Positions 1-7,196 of a stretch of DNA of 34,642 nt are shown here, one piece after another (position 1 is the first letter of the stretch; every line of letters begins with the position of its first letter). A model generated the notes under the pieces. The model was not told where the DNA came from and searched no databases. It saw only the letters and a list, made by a program, of their open reading frames with translations. The position numbers and the translations under genes were made by a program. The stretch spans positions 1 to 34,642 of IMG/VR virus record IMGVR_UViG_3300028008_000055. One strand, given 5' to 3'. Source of the stretch: a virus.

Positions 1-868
1 AGTCTGAGGTGTTTGCTGTAAAACCTCTCATCGTATCTACTAAATACCAATCGCTTGAGGCTGTAGAGTTTTTTACCATCAACCACTGAGGCTCAAACCC
101 TAAGTCAATCTCAGGCCCATTTGTAGATCCATTGCCCGTATAACTCCCACACTTAATAATACTCTCGCTGCCATCGTCTCCAAAGCCTCCTGCGTCTGAG
201 GCGAATAGGTAGGCGACGTAGTTTTCTCCCGAGCCGTTCAAAACCCCGAGATTTCTAAGATAAAATTCCGTGCTTGTCGGCTCATAAGTCCAATGGGTAG
301 AGTTAGCCGCAGCGCCAGTGCTATCTAGCTCAAGTCTTTTTGTTATTCCTAAAGAGCTATGATAGACCTGCCAAGCTCGGTTTGATGTGCTTAAATTTTT
401 AACAATTATAACAGCGGGGGCTACTCCAAGATTGTGAGAAACCGCACGCCCAGTAACACCATTCCCAGTATAAGTCACAACATCAAAGAACTTCTCAGCT
501 TTGCGGAATGTCCAAGAGGCAACCGTTTCTGCGTTACCGTTTATGTCTTGTTGGTCATAAATAGAAAAACCATCAGAGTTAAAAGACGTAATTGCATTTG
601 TAATGCCAGTTTCTGCGGGTAAGTTTTCATTGCTTTGCAAATAGCTTGTGTTGCCACGCTCAGTATCAATTAAAATATGCGCTCTTGCGGTTGATCTTCT
701 TTTGAACCAAACCAAACCACCTTCACCGGACAAATCAATCCCGTTAGTAATGGTCTGTGTAGAATTGTTACCAGTATACAAATAAGTCGAGAAGACATCC
801 TCAACGTACAATGCACCTGCACCTGCATTACCCGCAGCCGCTGTTAGAGCTTTAGTTAATTTGCTCAT
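1..868 (-). CDS. Tail fibre protein, N-terminal part (runs off left edge)
   Basis: An open frame of 289 codons begins at ATG 868-866 and runs off the left edge without a stop. A TTAGGAG Shine-Dalgarno lies 8 bases upstream. The protein starts MSKLTKALTAAAGNAGAGAL and continues into VEDVFSTYLY and a concanavalin-like module ending in RKAEKFFDVVTYTGNG, then a second module with SGVSHNLG-like beta-strand repeats (AVSHNLGVAP). The last codons (GFTANTSD) continue in frame into the gene at the right end (position 1 equals 33834), giving a composite fibre of about 648 residues ending at 32758. It should form the distal, host-recognising part of the virion. The fibre role is inferred from repeats and position beside a tail-assembly chaperone. 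Confidence 0.75.
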   Translation of the reverse strand, partial: MSKLTKALTAAAGNAGAGALYVEDVFSTYLYTGNNSTQTITNGIDLSGEGGLVWFKRRSTARAHILIDTERGNTSYLQSNENLPAETGITNAITSFNSDGFSIYDQQDINGNAETVASWTFRKAEKFFDVVTYTGNGVTGRAVSHNLGVAPAVIIVKNLSTSNRAWQVYHSSLGITKRLELDSTGAAANSTHWTYEPTSTEFYLRNLGVLNGSGENYVAYLFASDAGGFGDDGSESIIKCGSYTGNGSTNGPEIDLGFEPQWLMVKNSTASSDWYLVDTMRGFTANTSD

Positions 869-877
869 GCGTTACTC

Positions 878-1426
878 CTAAACGTAACTACCAGTGTAAG
901 CGCCGTAGAGCGTAGTGGAGACTTTCCAGAACACCAGTGTGTCCTTAGCAGTCAGTGTAGGTGCTACGTTGCCACCAGAGGTTACCCAAGTCATTGTAGG
1001 CCACGTGACTGTGTAGGACGCACCTGCTTCGAGCTGTAGGACGATAGCGTCACCAGAGCTTAGGGAGTCTGTGAAGGTCGTGTTAGCCGCTAGAGTCTTG
1101 GTCTGTACTGCGCCGTTGGTAGCATCGAATGCTGTCCCGGTCAGAGCGTAGACGGTGTCTCGGATGGTCTTGTTAGTAAACGTGTCAGTGCTAGTCGCTG
1201 TGACTAGGGCTGTGACTCCATCTAACAGATTAAGCTCTGCTGCGGTAGAAGTTACCGTTGCCCCCGCAATCTTAAGCGTAGACAGGTTTGGCGCAATGGC
1301 CGTAGTGCCGTCTAGCAGGTCATCGATCAGGTCCAGGTCAGTATTAAGCTTAGTACCCCAGGTGTCGTCAGATGCACCGACCTCGGGTTTAGTTAAGCCA
1401 TAGGTTGTGGTGGTTGTATCAGCCAT
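878..1426 (-). CDS. Tail or fibre-associated structural protein
   Basis: This 182-residue protein begins [20 protein letters not shown] and contains the phage-fibre signature [11 protein letters not shown] near residues 63-73, followed by TDTFTNKTI. These phrases recur in many phage tail-fibre and tail-spike proteins in their N-terminal or linker parts. The C-terminal half is beta-rich and ends with a small domain around [16 protein letters not shown] Shine-Dalgarno sits inside the end of the upstream gene, two bases away, so translation is probably coupled. It lies immediately before the fibre gene. The precise role (fibre adaptor or accessory fibre) is inference. Confidence 0.6.
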   Translation of the reverse strand: MADTTTTTYGLTKPEVGASDDTWGTKLNTDLDLIDDLLDGTTAIAPNLSTLKIAGATVTSTAAELNLLDGVTALVTATSTDTFTNKTIRDTVYALTGTAFDATNGAVQTKTLAANTTFTDSLSSGDAIVLQLEAGASYTVTWPTMTWVTSGGNVAPTLTAKDTLVFWKVSTTLYGAYTGSYV

Positions 1427-1428
1427 CG

Positions 1429-2037
1429 TTAGTCACCTCGGTAATCAGATTCCGTCCAAGTCTCGGACGCATTTATTTGCTCTATCCATTTGTACCTAGC
1501 GAACGTGCCGATTTCTGACCCGGCGTTATCACTAGCAGCGAATGGTCTAATTCTAACATAGTTTATTGCTACTGAAGCCGTGGAGGCTCCTGCTGCTGCC
1601 CCAACAATCGCCAAGAATGCCTGAGCTGCGACTGTTGCAGTGCTCGTGTCTGCCGTACCGCCTAGCCTTACCCGGACACCTACCATTGATGTGCTAGAGG
1701 TAGGTGTGTCTGCTACTACTGCATTCTTGATGCGCTCGTAGTCGGCCTGTGTAACGCTAGAGGTCACAGAGACAGCAGATGCGCCCTCCCAGATCTCTGG
1801 GTAGCCGTAGCGGGCCTCACTGTACGGCCCAGTGCCGTATCCAACCCGGCGCTTTACTAGCCTGGGATCACTAGCACCAGAAACAACGCTAACAGAGATA
1901 GAGGCTAGCTTGGTATACGCGCCAGACACGGTAACAGAGGCCGCTGAGCTGTCTGCTACGGATGCCTCATATACCTGCGGATAGCCATACCTTGCTACGT
2001 TGTATGGACCAGTGCCGTAACCGGCTCTCAGCGCCAT
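1429..2037 (-). CDS. Virion protein with duplicated GYGTGPY motif
   Basis: The protein has 202 residues. Its N-terminal half carries two copies of a motif, [15 protein letters not shown] near residue 6 and [15 protein letters not shown] near residue 67, each followed by a Ser/Ala/Val-rich segment. The C-terminal half is Ala/Thr-rich and ends in [19 protein letters not shown]. No enzyme motif is visible. The start codon shares one base with the stop of the preceding gene (TAATG), so it belongs to the tail operon and is translationally coupled. I take it as a small tail-surface or fibre-adaptor protein. The family was not recognised. Confidence 0.55.
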   Translation of the reverse strand: MALRAGYGTGPYNVARYGYPQVYEASVADSSAASVTVSGAYTKLASISVSVVSGASDPRLVKRRVGYGTGPYSEARYGYPEIWEGASAVSVTSSVTQADYERIKNAVVADTPTSSTSMVGVRVRLGGTADTSTATVAAQAFLAIVGAAAGASTASVAINYVRIRPFAASDNAGSEIGTFARYKWIEQINASETWTESDYRGD

Positions 2038-2420
2038 TAGTCTAGCGTGATGTCCAGATCACCAGTAGGGATGCGGAAAACGTCCCCAGTGGCAATAGCC
2101 TTGGCAGTAGTCAATACTGCGTGGACTAGCATAGTGCCGCCGCTTGATGCAGTGAATACGCCTATGTGGCTCACAGTGCCCCAATCAGCAGTAGCAGCAG
2201 GGAACTCTACCGCGCCGCTGTTACTTGCGGTATCACCTGTCACAGTGAACGTGGCCGCTGTGCGAGCGTATGAGCCGCCTGAGACCTCTGTACCGGCAGC
2301 GCCAGTGTCAGTAGGGTCGGATGTAAACAGGCCGATATACCACGCTGTAGGGCGTGTGACTGCGTCTGCTGTTAGTCCCCATGAGAGGACGTCTGTTTCG
2401 AACGAGTTAGTAAAGCTCAT
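2037..2420 (-). CDS. Phage tail protein, small beta-rich family
   Basis: This 127-residue protein contains ADAVTRPTAWYIGLFTSDPT at residues about 19-38, then GGSYARTAATF and WGTVSHIGVFTASSGG. That pattern is typical of a small beta-sandwich protein widespread next to phage tail genes and usually labelled tail fibre or tail protein. It begins directly after the stop of the adaptor gene (TAG then ATG) and its stop overlaps the next start, so the four genes from 3041 leftward form one coupled unit. The family resemblance is from memory of the motif. The structural role is inferred. Confidence 0.55.
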   Translation of the reverse strand: MSFTNSFETDVLSWGLTADAVTRPTAWYIGLFTSDPTDTGAAGTEVSGGSYARTAATFTVTGDTASNSGAVEFPAATADWGTVSHIGVFTASSGGTMLVHAVLTTAKAIATGDVFRIPTGDLDITLD

Positions 2421-3041
2421 CTAATAGCTCCTGATCTTTAAACGTAAACCAGAGCCGCCAGACTTGGCCTTGTTGCTCTGTAAATTAGTTCCTGCTACAG
2501 CACCAGAGTATAACACACTCCAGACCTGCATTCGGGCGTCGTCCTTCAAGTACGGGGCAGACTGAGTCAGCGATCCGTACAGGTAGGCATCCGGGGACAT
2601 CTCTAGCAGCCAGTTGGAGGCGTTAGAGTCTGATAGTGGCTCTAGCTCTGCGTAGTACAGTAGCTCGCCGCTGTAGGTAGTATCTGGCGTAGGGTAGACC
2701 TCAATGGCCTCACCTGACACAGCGTAGTAGCGTGGCTTACCCTGTGCGTCGTTTGTTTCCATGCGGTATTGCAGCATGTCGTCTAGCGATAGCAGCTCTA
2801 GCCTTGATGATCTACCGTCGTCTAGGTGGAAGCGAACAGGCTCGAGGAAGTCTGCCGGTAGCTGCGAGTACCTAGTATCTATCTGGCCCTCGGAACGCTT
2901 CTGCATCTTGTAGTGACGCACCTCACGCTCCATCTGGGCCTCTGCTAGAGAGATGAACGTAGGGATGATCGCCGTTAGGTCGTCCCGGTTGAGGAAGTCA
3001 GCTATTGTAGACTTCAGCTCTGTGTATGTTGTGATTGCCAT
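2421..3041 (-). CDS. Head-tail adaptor protein, SU10-like
   Basis: This 206-residue protein begins with an alpha-helical segment (YTELKSTIADFLNRDD, then FISLAEAQMEREVRHYKMQ) followed by LPADFLEPVRFHLDDGR and a beta-rich half (PRYYAVSGEAIEVYPTPD, LLYYAELEPLSD). This is the layout of the SU10-type head-tail adaptor found with DUF5309-type capsids, as in this genome. It would form the ring between the portal and the tail. It begins shortly after the 500-aa virion gene and its stop TAG abuts the next ATG. The capsid, portal and adaptor of the same phage type support each other. Confidence 0.7.
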   Translation of the reverse strand: MAITTYTELKSTIADFLNRDDLTAIIPTFISLAEAQMEREVRHYKMQKRSEGQIDTRYSQLPADFLEPVRFHLDDGRSSRLELLSLDDMLQYRMETNDAQGKPRYYAVSGEAIEVYPTPDTTYSGELLYYAELEPLSDSNASNWLLEMSPDAYLYGSLTQSAPYLKDDARMQVWSVLYSGAVAGTNLQSNKAKSGGSGLRLKIRSY

Positions 3042-3054
3042 GGTTGTGTCCTGT

Positions 3055-4557
3055 TTACATCATCACGTCGAATATAGACTGCGGATTGTACACCTTAGTC
3101 TTGGGCGTAGATGACAGATCAAGAAGGCCTCTGATTGCGTCCCTGGCAAAAGAAGGCATCGCCAGTTCTCTTTCGCCTGTTTCAATGTTGCGACGATATG
3201 GCAGTAAGTCGCCGTATTCGTAGCCCTGTTGTGGTTGAGGGTCTATGCCAAGCGTTTGCATCTTCTGGTTAACCACAGCGTTGTGCCTTGCTATGGCCTC
3301 GTCCTGCATCGGGTTGACGCTATCTGCACCGCCCATAGATGTCATTCCTAGCAATCCTGTAGCAGCCCCTACTTCTGGTCGACTGTAGAGAGACTTGCCT
3401 GTCTCTAAATAGGTTCTAATGTTGTCTAGCCACTTCTGGTCAGTAGGTTGCCCTACGTTTTTGCCTCGAATGTTAGCAGCAACAATAGCTTGGTTGTGGC
3501 TAAAAGGCTTGGGCACATTTCCAGAGCCTGCCTTTGGCTTAGTCATTTCTTTTCTAAGGCTATTGTAGACGTCAGGCATCATCACTCTGAATGGTACGCT
3601 TTGCTCTAGCCCGCCGTAGTAATCACCTGGCATTCCTGAGTCGTATGATAGGTGAGTGTCTATAGGCCTGATTGCTTCATCTATTCTTGGCGTGTACATA
3701 GACATGCCTGCGTCGCCTAGCTCTGTGCCGCTAAGAGCTTTGTCGTTTACCGCATCAATGGTCTCTCTGTAGATTGGGAAGCCCTTATCTCTATAGTCGG
3801 CTTTAGACATAATCTTCGTAAAGGCAGTTCTCATCTTACCAATAGACTTAAAGCCACCTTGGCCCATTAACTGATCCATTGCGTTAGGGTCGTCTAGTCC
3901 TACCCATTGCGGATACTTATCCCTAAGCTCGGCGTCAAAAGCAGCTTTATCTTGCTTGCTAAGCGGCAATTGATTGACCTGTGTCATCAATGATTGAGCG
4001 GGAGGAGTGCTGAAGTTTGTAGAATCGTCCCCCATTCGATTATAGACAGCTAGAGGCTCTTTCTTAGAGTCCTTAGCCATCTTAATCTGGCGATTATGAG
4101 CACTTTTAGCTATATCTCTGCTAGATGCCCACCCAAGGCCTTGATCAGCATTCTGCTGACTAAACCTGTAACCACCCTGCACTGGAACCTCACCGACATT
4201 CTGCCCACCGACCATTCTAAGCAGGCCAATGTCAGAGGGATCGCCACGGTTAGCTATCAGCAATCTGTCCATCATGTCTTCTGGCTGAACGATTCTTCGC
4301 TCGCCTAGATCCGCTCTTTCAAAGTCAGTGCGGAATTGATTTTGAGCAGCGTTCATCTCTCGCTGAGCGACAGCAGGGTTCTCTAGCGTTTTCTGATACT
4401 TGGTTGCGGCTGACTTGACAGCGGATGGGTTACCGGCAGACTCTGGCTTGAGGAATCCAGTAGATACAAGCCTATCAGTCAGCGTCATGCCTGCGCTTTC
4501 TAAGGAGTCTGTGATGTTAGCCAATAGTCCTGCGACTATTTTTGCCTTGCCTGCCAT
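3055..4557 (-). CDS. Uncharacterised 500-aa protein next to terminase
   Basis: No family was recognised for this 500-residue soluble protein. It starts MAGKAKIVAGLLANITDSLE. The middle is rich in polar, helical sequence, with conserved-looking blocks GGYRFSQQNADQGLGWASS (about residue 127), DKYPQWVGLDDPNAMDQLMG and RGFPIYRE-like DKGFPIYRETIDAVND. The C-terminus resembles a processed linker (RRNIETGERELAMPSFARD). There is no transmembrane segment, signal peptide or obvious enzyme motif. A GAGGA Shine-Dalgarno precedes the start, partly inside a hairpin. Its place between the large terminase and the adaptor suggests an internal virion or injected polyvalent protein. This is an inference only. 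Confidence 0.5.
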   Translation of the reverse strand: MAGKAKIVAGLLANITDSLESAGMTLTDRLVSTGFLKPESAGNPSAVKSAATKYQKTLENPAVAQREMNAAQNQFRTDFERADLGERRIVQPEDMMDRLLIANRGDPSDIGLLRMVGGQNVGEVPVQGGYRFSQQNADQGLGWASSRDIAKSAHNRQIKMAKDSKKEPLAVYNRMGDDSTNFSTPPAQSLMTQVNQLPLSKQDKAAFDAELRDKYPQWVGLDDPNAMDQLMGQGGFKSIGKMRTAFTKIMSKADYRDKGFPIYRETIDAVNDKALSGTELGDAGMSMYTPRIDEAIRPIDTHLSYDSGMPGDYYGGLEQSVPFRVMMPDVYNSLRKEMTKPKAGSGNVPKPFSHNQAIVAANIRGKNVGQPTDQKWLDNIRTYLETGKSLYSRPEVGAATGLLGMTSMGGADSVNPMQDEAIARHNAVVNQKMQTLGIDPQPQQGYEYGDLLPYRRNIETGERELAMPSFARDAIRGLLDLSSTPKTKVYNPQSIFDVMM

Positions 4558-4565
4558 GTTATGTC

Positions 4566-4590
4566 CTCATGTACCGATGACATGAGTATA
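4566..4590 (-). promoter_or_regulatory. Hairpin overlapping an extended -10 and the next ribosome site
   Basis: Between the terminase and the 500-aa gene is an inverted repeat, CTCATGT (4566-4572) and ACATGAG (4580-4586), with a 7-base loop. On the minus strand the 3' arm runs into the GAGGA Shine-Dalgarno of the gene starting at 4557. A TGTTATACT extended -10 sequence (4593-4585) overlaps the 5' arm, but no good -35 is visible. It may be a weak promoter, a translational switch, or just an RNA stability hairpin. Confidence 0.35.
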
Positions 4591-4597
4591 ACACAGA

Positions 4598-5875
4598 CTA
4601 AGCGATCCCTCGGATGTTGCGACGAATAGGTGCTCCCCAGACATGTGTAGGCTTGTAGCCCACTGCTAGGTAGCGGAAGGAGTCTGCTGCGTGTGAGGTC
4701 CAATCGTGTAGAGGTCTGCCGCGCCATGCCTTGCCGTTCTCGTCCCAATCCCTGCGGTACTGCCTCAGAGCGTCAATGCCACGCTCGCACTTCTCTTGGT
4801 CGAACCAACACTGCGGGATCATTGAGCGGACCTGCTGTATGCCGTCCTCGATGCTGAGCATAGGCGCCACTATGACGCTGTTCAGGCCTAGAGACTGTAG
4901 GACCTCGAGCCTAGACTTGCCGGTGCCTAGCTCCTTGACCCGGACGTCGTGCGGCAGGATATGTTGGTCGTAGGTGTAGCCCTTACCCTGGAGCACCTGC
5001 ACATAGTGGTCTAGAGCGCAGCCAGAGTTCTCGTAGTAGTCAATGATGCGGATCTCTTTGCCGATATACTGCGCGAACCAGATCACGGTCGTGTCGGCCA
5101 TACCAAGGTCCCATGAGGTAACCACAGCAGCAGACTTGTCATAGGGCACAGCGCATAGCTTGCCTTCTGTCTTGGCCTGTAGCATCTCTAGGGCGTAGTA
5201 GCTGCCCTCTATGTGTATACGGAAGTCACCCTCCCAGACGTGCTGATAGATGTCCGGGCGCTTCTCTAGATCCTCTAGCCTTGCTTGCTCTAGTACGTCA
5301 GGGAACCACGGATTGTCAGACCACTGGAGTTCGGCGATCTTGGCGTCCTTTGGCGGGTCCTCACGGAATCGCTTGTGCGTTGCCGAGTTCTTACTCTCCG
5401 GGTTCCACGTCACCCAGATCTCAGAGTCGTGCTCTCGGACCGACGGGATGAGCTTCTGCCATGCTGTCTCGCTGACACTCTCCGCCTCATCTACCCAGGC
5501 TAGCAATAGACGCGACTTAGACTTAAGGGAGTCCACGTTAGTTCGGAGGCCCGCAAAGGCGTAGTTAATCCTGCCGTCCTTGCTGCGGATGTAACGCTCT
5601 CCGACCTCGTAGTAGTCAGCCAGGAACTGCACGGAGCCGATAGCCGCCTTGATCTCCTCGAGGGATGACTCACTGAGAGAGTTGAGGTGCTCACGACCAC
5701 AGAGGATGATGCCTTCCCTACCCGCCTTGCCTTCCTGGTAACCCCTTAGAGCTGTCATCAGGGCGAAGGTGCGAGTCTTGCCAGAACCACGGCCACCATA
5801 GGCGCCACGGTATCTAGCCTTGCCCTCAAACACGGGCACTAGCTTGTCAGGGATATCAATCGTCGCTGCTGTCAT
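4598..5875 (-). CDS. terL: Terminase large subunit (PBSX type)
   Basis: This is the DNA-packaging motor ATPase and headful nuclease. With the ATG start at 5875 it has 425 residues. Walker A is GGRGSGKT at 27-34 and Walker B is LLLAWVDEA at about 123-131, with DE at 129-130. The nuclease half carries SWDLGMADTTVIWFAQ, then DHYVQVLQ, HDVRVKELGTGKSRLEVLQ and the terminal DWTSHAADSFRYLAVGY, as in PBSX-family terminases. I prefer ATG 5875 because GGAG lies 9 bases upstream. A TTG at 5899 would add 8 residues with no clear ribosome site. It overlaps the small terminase gene by 20 bases. Confidence 0.95.
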   Translation of the reverse strand: MTAATIDIPDKLVPVFEGKARYRGAYGGRGSGKTRTFALMTALRGYQEGKAGREGIILCGREHLNSLSESSLEEIKAAIGSVQFLADYYEVGERYIRSKDGRINYAFAGLRTNVDSLKSKSRLLLAWVDEAESVSETAWQKLIPSVREHDSEIWVTWNPESKNSATHKRFREDPPKDAKIAELQWSDNPWFPDVLEQARLEDLEKRPDIYQHVWEGDFRIHIEGSYYALEMLQAKTEGKLCAVPYDKSAAVVTSWDLGMADTTVIWFAQYIGKEIRIIDYYENSGCALDHYVQVLQGKGYTYDQHILPHDVRVKELGTGKSRLEVLQSLGLNSVIVAPMLSIEDGIQQVRSMIPQCWFDQEKCERGIDALRQYRRDWDENGKAWRGRPLHDWTSHAADSFRYLAVGYKPTHVWGAPIRRNIRGIA

Positions 5876-6248
5876 CTGCCCGCACTCCACGCAGTACAAT
5901 ACTGGTCGGAGCCAATGCGCCGTCAGAGCTTGTCACGTCCTGCTCAACGCGATCTGAGTAGCCGTGCTTGGTAAGTATGAGCTTGGTAATAGTCGGGTTG
6001 AAATCGCCTGTGAGGCCGTTAGAGAACAGCTCCTTGGCTTGTCTAGCCATTAGGTCCTCTAAAATGTCCGAAAATTCTGCGTTCTCGCCCTTCCATTTGT
6101 AGACTGTGGACCTTGATACATTTAGATACACAGACAATCCCTCAATGGTTGGGATCACTTCACCGTGCAATAAATACTCTTTTGATGCGTATCTACCTGC
6201 CTGCTCTATTAAAGCGTCGGTCAGCTTAGATGGGCGTCCTGCGGTCAT
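5856..6248 (-). CDS. terS: Terminase small subunit
   Basis: This 130-residue protein begins MTAGRPSKLTDALIEQAGRY and carries a helix-turn-helix (TIEGLSVYLNVSRSTVYKWK, about 34-53), then EFSDILEDLMARQAKELFSN and ITKLILTKHGYSDR. That order matches the gp3-like small terminase family, which recognises the packaging site on the phage genome and loads the large subunit. Its ATG overlaps the TGA of the upstream 52-aa gene (ATGA), and its 3' end overlaps terL by 20 bases, so the pair is coupled. Confidence 0.85.
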   Translation of the reverse strand: MTAGRPSKLTDALIEQAGRYASKEYLLHGEVIPTIEGLSVYLNVSRSTVYKWKGENAEFSDILEDLMARQAKELFSNGLTGDFNPTITKLILTKHGYSDRVEQDVTSSDGALAPTSIVLRGVRADDSSDD

Positions 6249-6403
6249 AGTCTTATTCCGTAGTGGCGTTCGAGGTGACGTACAATCTTAACGATCTCGT
6301 CGAAGTAGGTTTCTCTATCGACAGGGTAGCCCTTGCTGCGTAGGACGTCTTTGATCTCGTCCCTTGTCAGTGGTATGGGCTTATCCTCGTCGATTACTAT
6401 CAT
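6245..6403 (-). CDS. Small conserved-type protein upstream of terS
   Basis: The frame encodes 52 residues, starting MIVIDEDKPIPLTRDEIKDV and ending with EIVKIVRHLERHYGIRL. It is charged and probably helical, with no known motif. The case for a real gene is its context. Its ATG overlaps the TGA of the preceding small gene (ATGATAG) and its own TGA overlaps the terS ATG in the same ATGA arrangement, making a translational relay into the packaging genes. An accessory packaging role is inference. Confidence 0.65.
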   Translation of the reverse strand: MIVIDEDKPIPLTRDEIKDVLRSKGYPVDRETYFDEIVKIVRHLERHYGIRL

Positions 6404-6561
6404 TTCGGTGCTTCTGCGCTACTTGCCTTTGGGCTTTCGCTTTTTGCCTTTTCCGTACATGACTCAGTCTCCTGCTTGCCTTTGCCGAATATCTGGTCCC
6501 AATTAGACTCGAACTTGTCCTTGTCTATCTTGAGTGGCCGTCTGCCTGAACCCTTACCCAT
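6400..6561 (-). CDS. Small basic phage protein (MGKGSGRRP type)
   Basis: This frame encodes 53 residues beginning MGKGSGRRPLKIDKDKFESN, followed by WDQIFGKGK and a Ser/Lys/Glu-rich tail. The N-terminal pattern (a G-S-x-R-R-P turn, then an acidic helix ending in WD-IFGK) is common in very small phage proteins near packaging or replication genes. The function is unknown. It overlaps the upstream gene by 8 bases and its TGA overlaps the next ATG, so it is the first of three small coupled genes before terL. Confidence 0.65.
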   Translation of the reverse strand: MGKGSGRRPLKIDKDKFESNWDQIFGKGKQETESCTEKAKSESPKASSAEAPK

Positions 6562-6763
6562 ATAAGTCACCGTGCTTAGGATCTGCCGCAGGATTTACCT
6601 GCCTCGAGTGCCTACTTACTTGGCTATGCCCGGCACATATACCTGTTGGTATTTTCTCAATCTTACCACCATTTGCCAAGAATTGCATAACTTCTTGATC
6701 TAGCTGCTTTTGCTTTGATCGCTTGTCAACAAATACTGGCGTCTCTCTTCTTCTAAAATCCAT
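6554..6763 (-). CDS. Hypothetical small protein (LANGGKIEKIPTG motif)
   Basis: This 69-residue protein begins MDFRRRETPVFVDKRSKQKQ. It then has a helix, LDQEVMQFLANGGKIEKIPTG (about 21-41), a motif I recognise from many small uncharacterised proteins in aquatic phages. It is basic overall and could bind DNA or RNA, but no defined fold is visible. The start overlaps the end of the CHC2 gene by 11 bases, and its stop overlaps the next start by 8 bases. Confidence 0.6.
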   Translation of the reverse strand: MDFRRRETPVFVDKRSKQKQLDQEVMQFLANGGKIEKIPTGICAGHSQVSRHSRQVNPAADPKHGDLYG

Positions 6764-7196
6764 ATGCCTGCTCTTTTAGCGGGTTCCAATCAGAGTTGTC
6801 TATCTGATCTATGCCCTTACGCTTTCTCTCGTCTCGTCTAGCGAGCACTACCTTAAGGTTCTTACGGTCGCTGTACTTCATTCGCTCACCGCGCTCTAGA
6901 GCCGCTTTGGCTATCATGATAAGGCCATCGTCTGCGTCCCTGGTCTTCTTGAGCATCCAGTGAGGATCGTGCAGCATCTCTCGTTTTTCGGAGAATAGCA
7001 CGTCTATCGGTAACCCTATAGCCTCTACCAGGTCTCGACCATTAGCTCCACACGAGTGGCAGTGAGCCAAGACCTTACCCTCCTTCTCTGCGATAGACAT
7101 TGACGGATTTTTGTCACCATGCACCGGGCAGCATGCCGTATATTTGTCACCTGACTTGCGAACCTTATCAAGCCTGTCCAGAATTTCTGCGAGCAT
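6753..7196 (-). CDS. CHC2-type primase zinc-finger protein without a catalytic domain
   Basis: This 147-residue protein has a primase-type zinc ribbon: C23-P-V-H26 and C46-H-S-C49, within YTACCPVHGDKNPSMS and VLAHCHSCGANGRDLVEAIG. It reads template DNA in primases of the DnaG/T7 gp4 type. The rest is a short, basic, helical tail (ALERGERMKYSDRKN, VVLARRDERKRKG). There is no TOPRIM or helicase domain, and no separate primase gene was found. It overlaps the helicase gene by 29 bases. It may recruit a host primase or act as a partner of the helicase. The zinc site is plain. The partner is inferred. Confidence 0.8.
   Translation of the reverse strand: MLAEILDRLDKVRKSGDKYTACCPVHGDKNPSMSIAEKEGKVLAHCHSCGANGRDLVEAIGLPIDVLFSEKREMLHDPHWMLKKTRDADDGLIMIAKAALERGERMKYSDRKNLKVVLARRDERKRKGIDQIDNSDWNPLKEQAYGF

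Noticed and set aside
5876-5899. A longer terminase start at TTG 5899
   Set aside because: No ribosome site fits. ATG 5875 has GGAG at a proper distance.
6419-6460. A 13-residue frame MYGKGKKRKPKGK with an AGGAG ribosome site
   Set aside because: It lies wholly inside the 53-aa gene in another frame. Its basic composition follows from the Lys/Gly-rich codons of that gene. Evidence is too thin for a gene.
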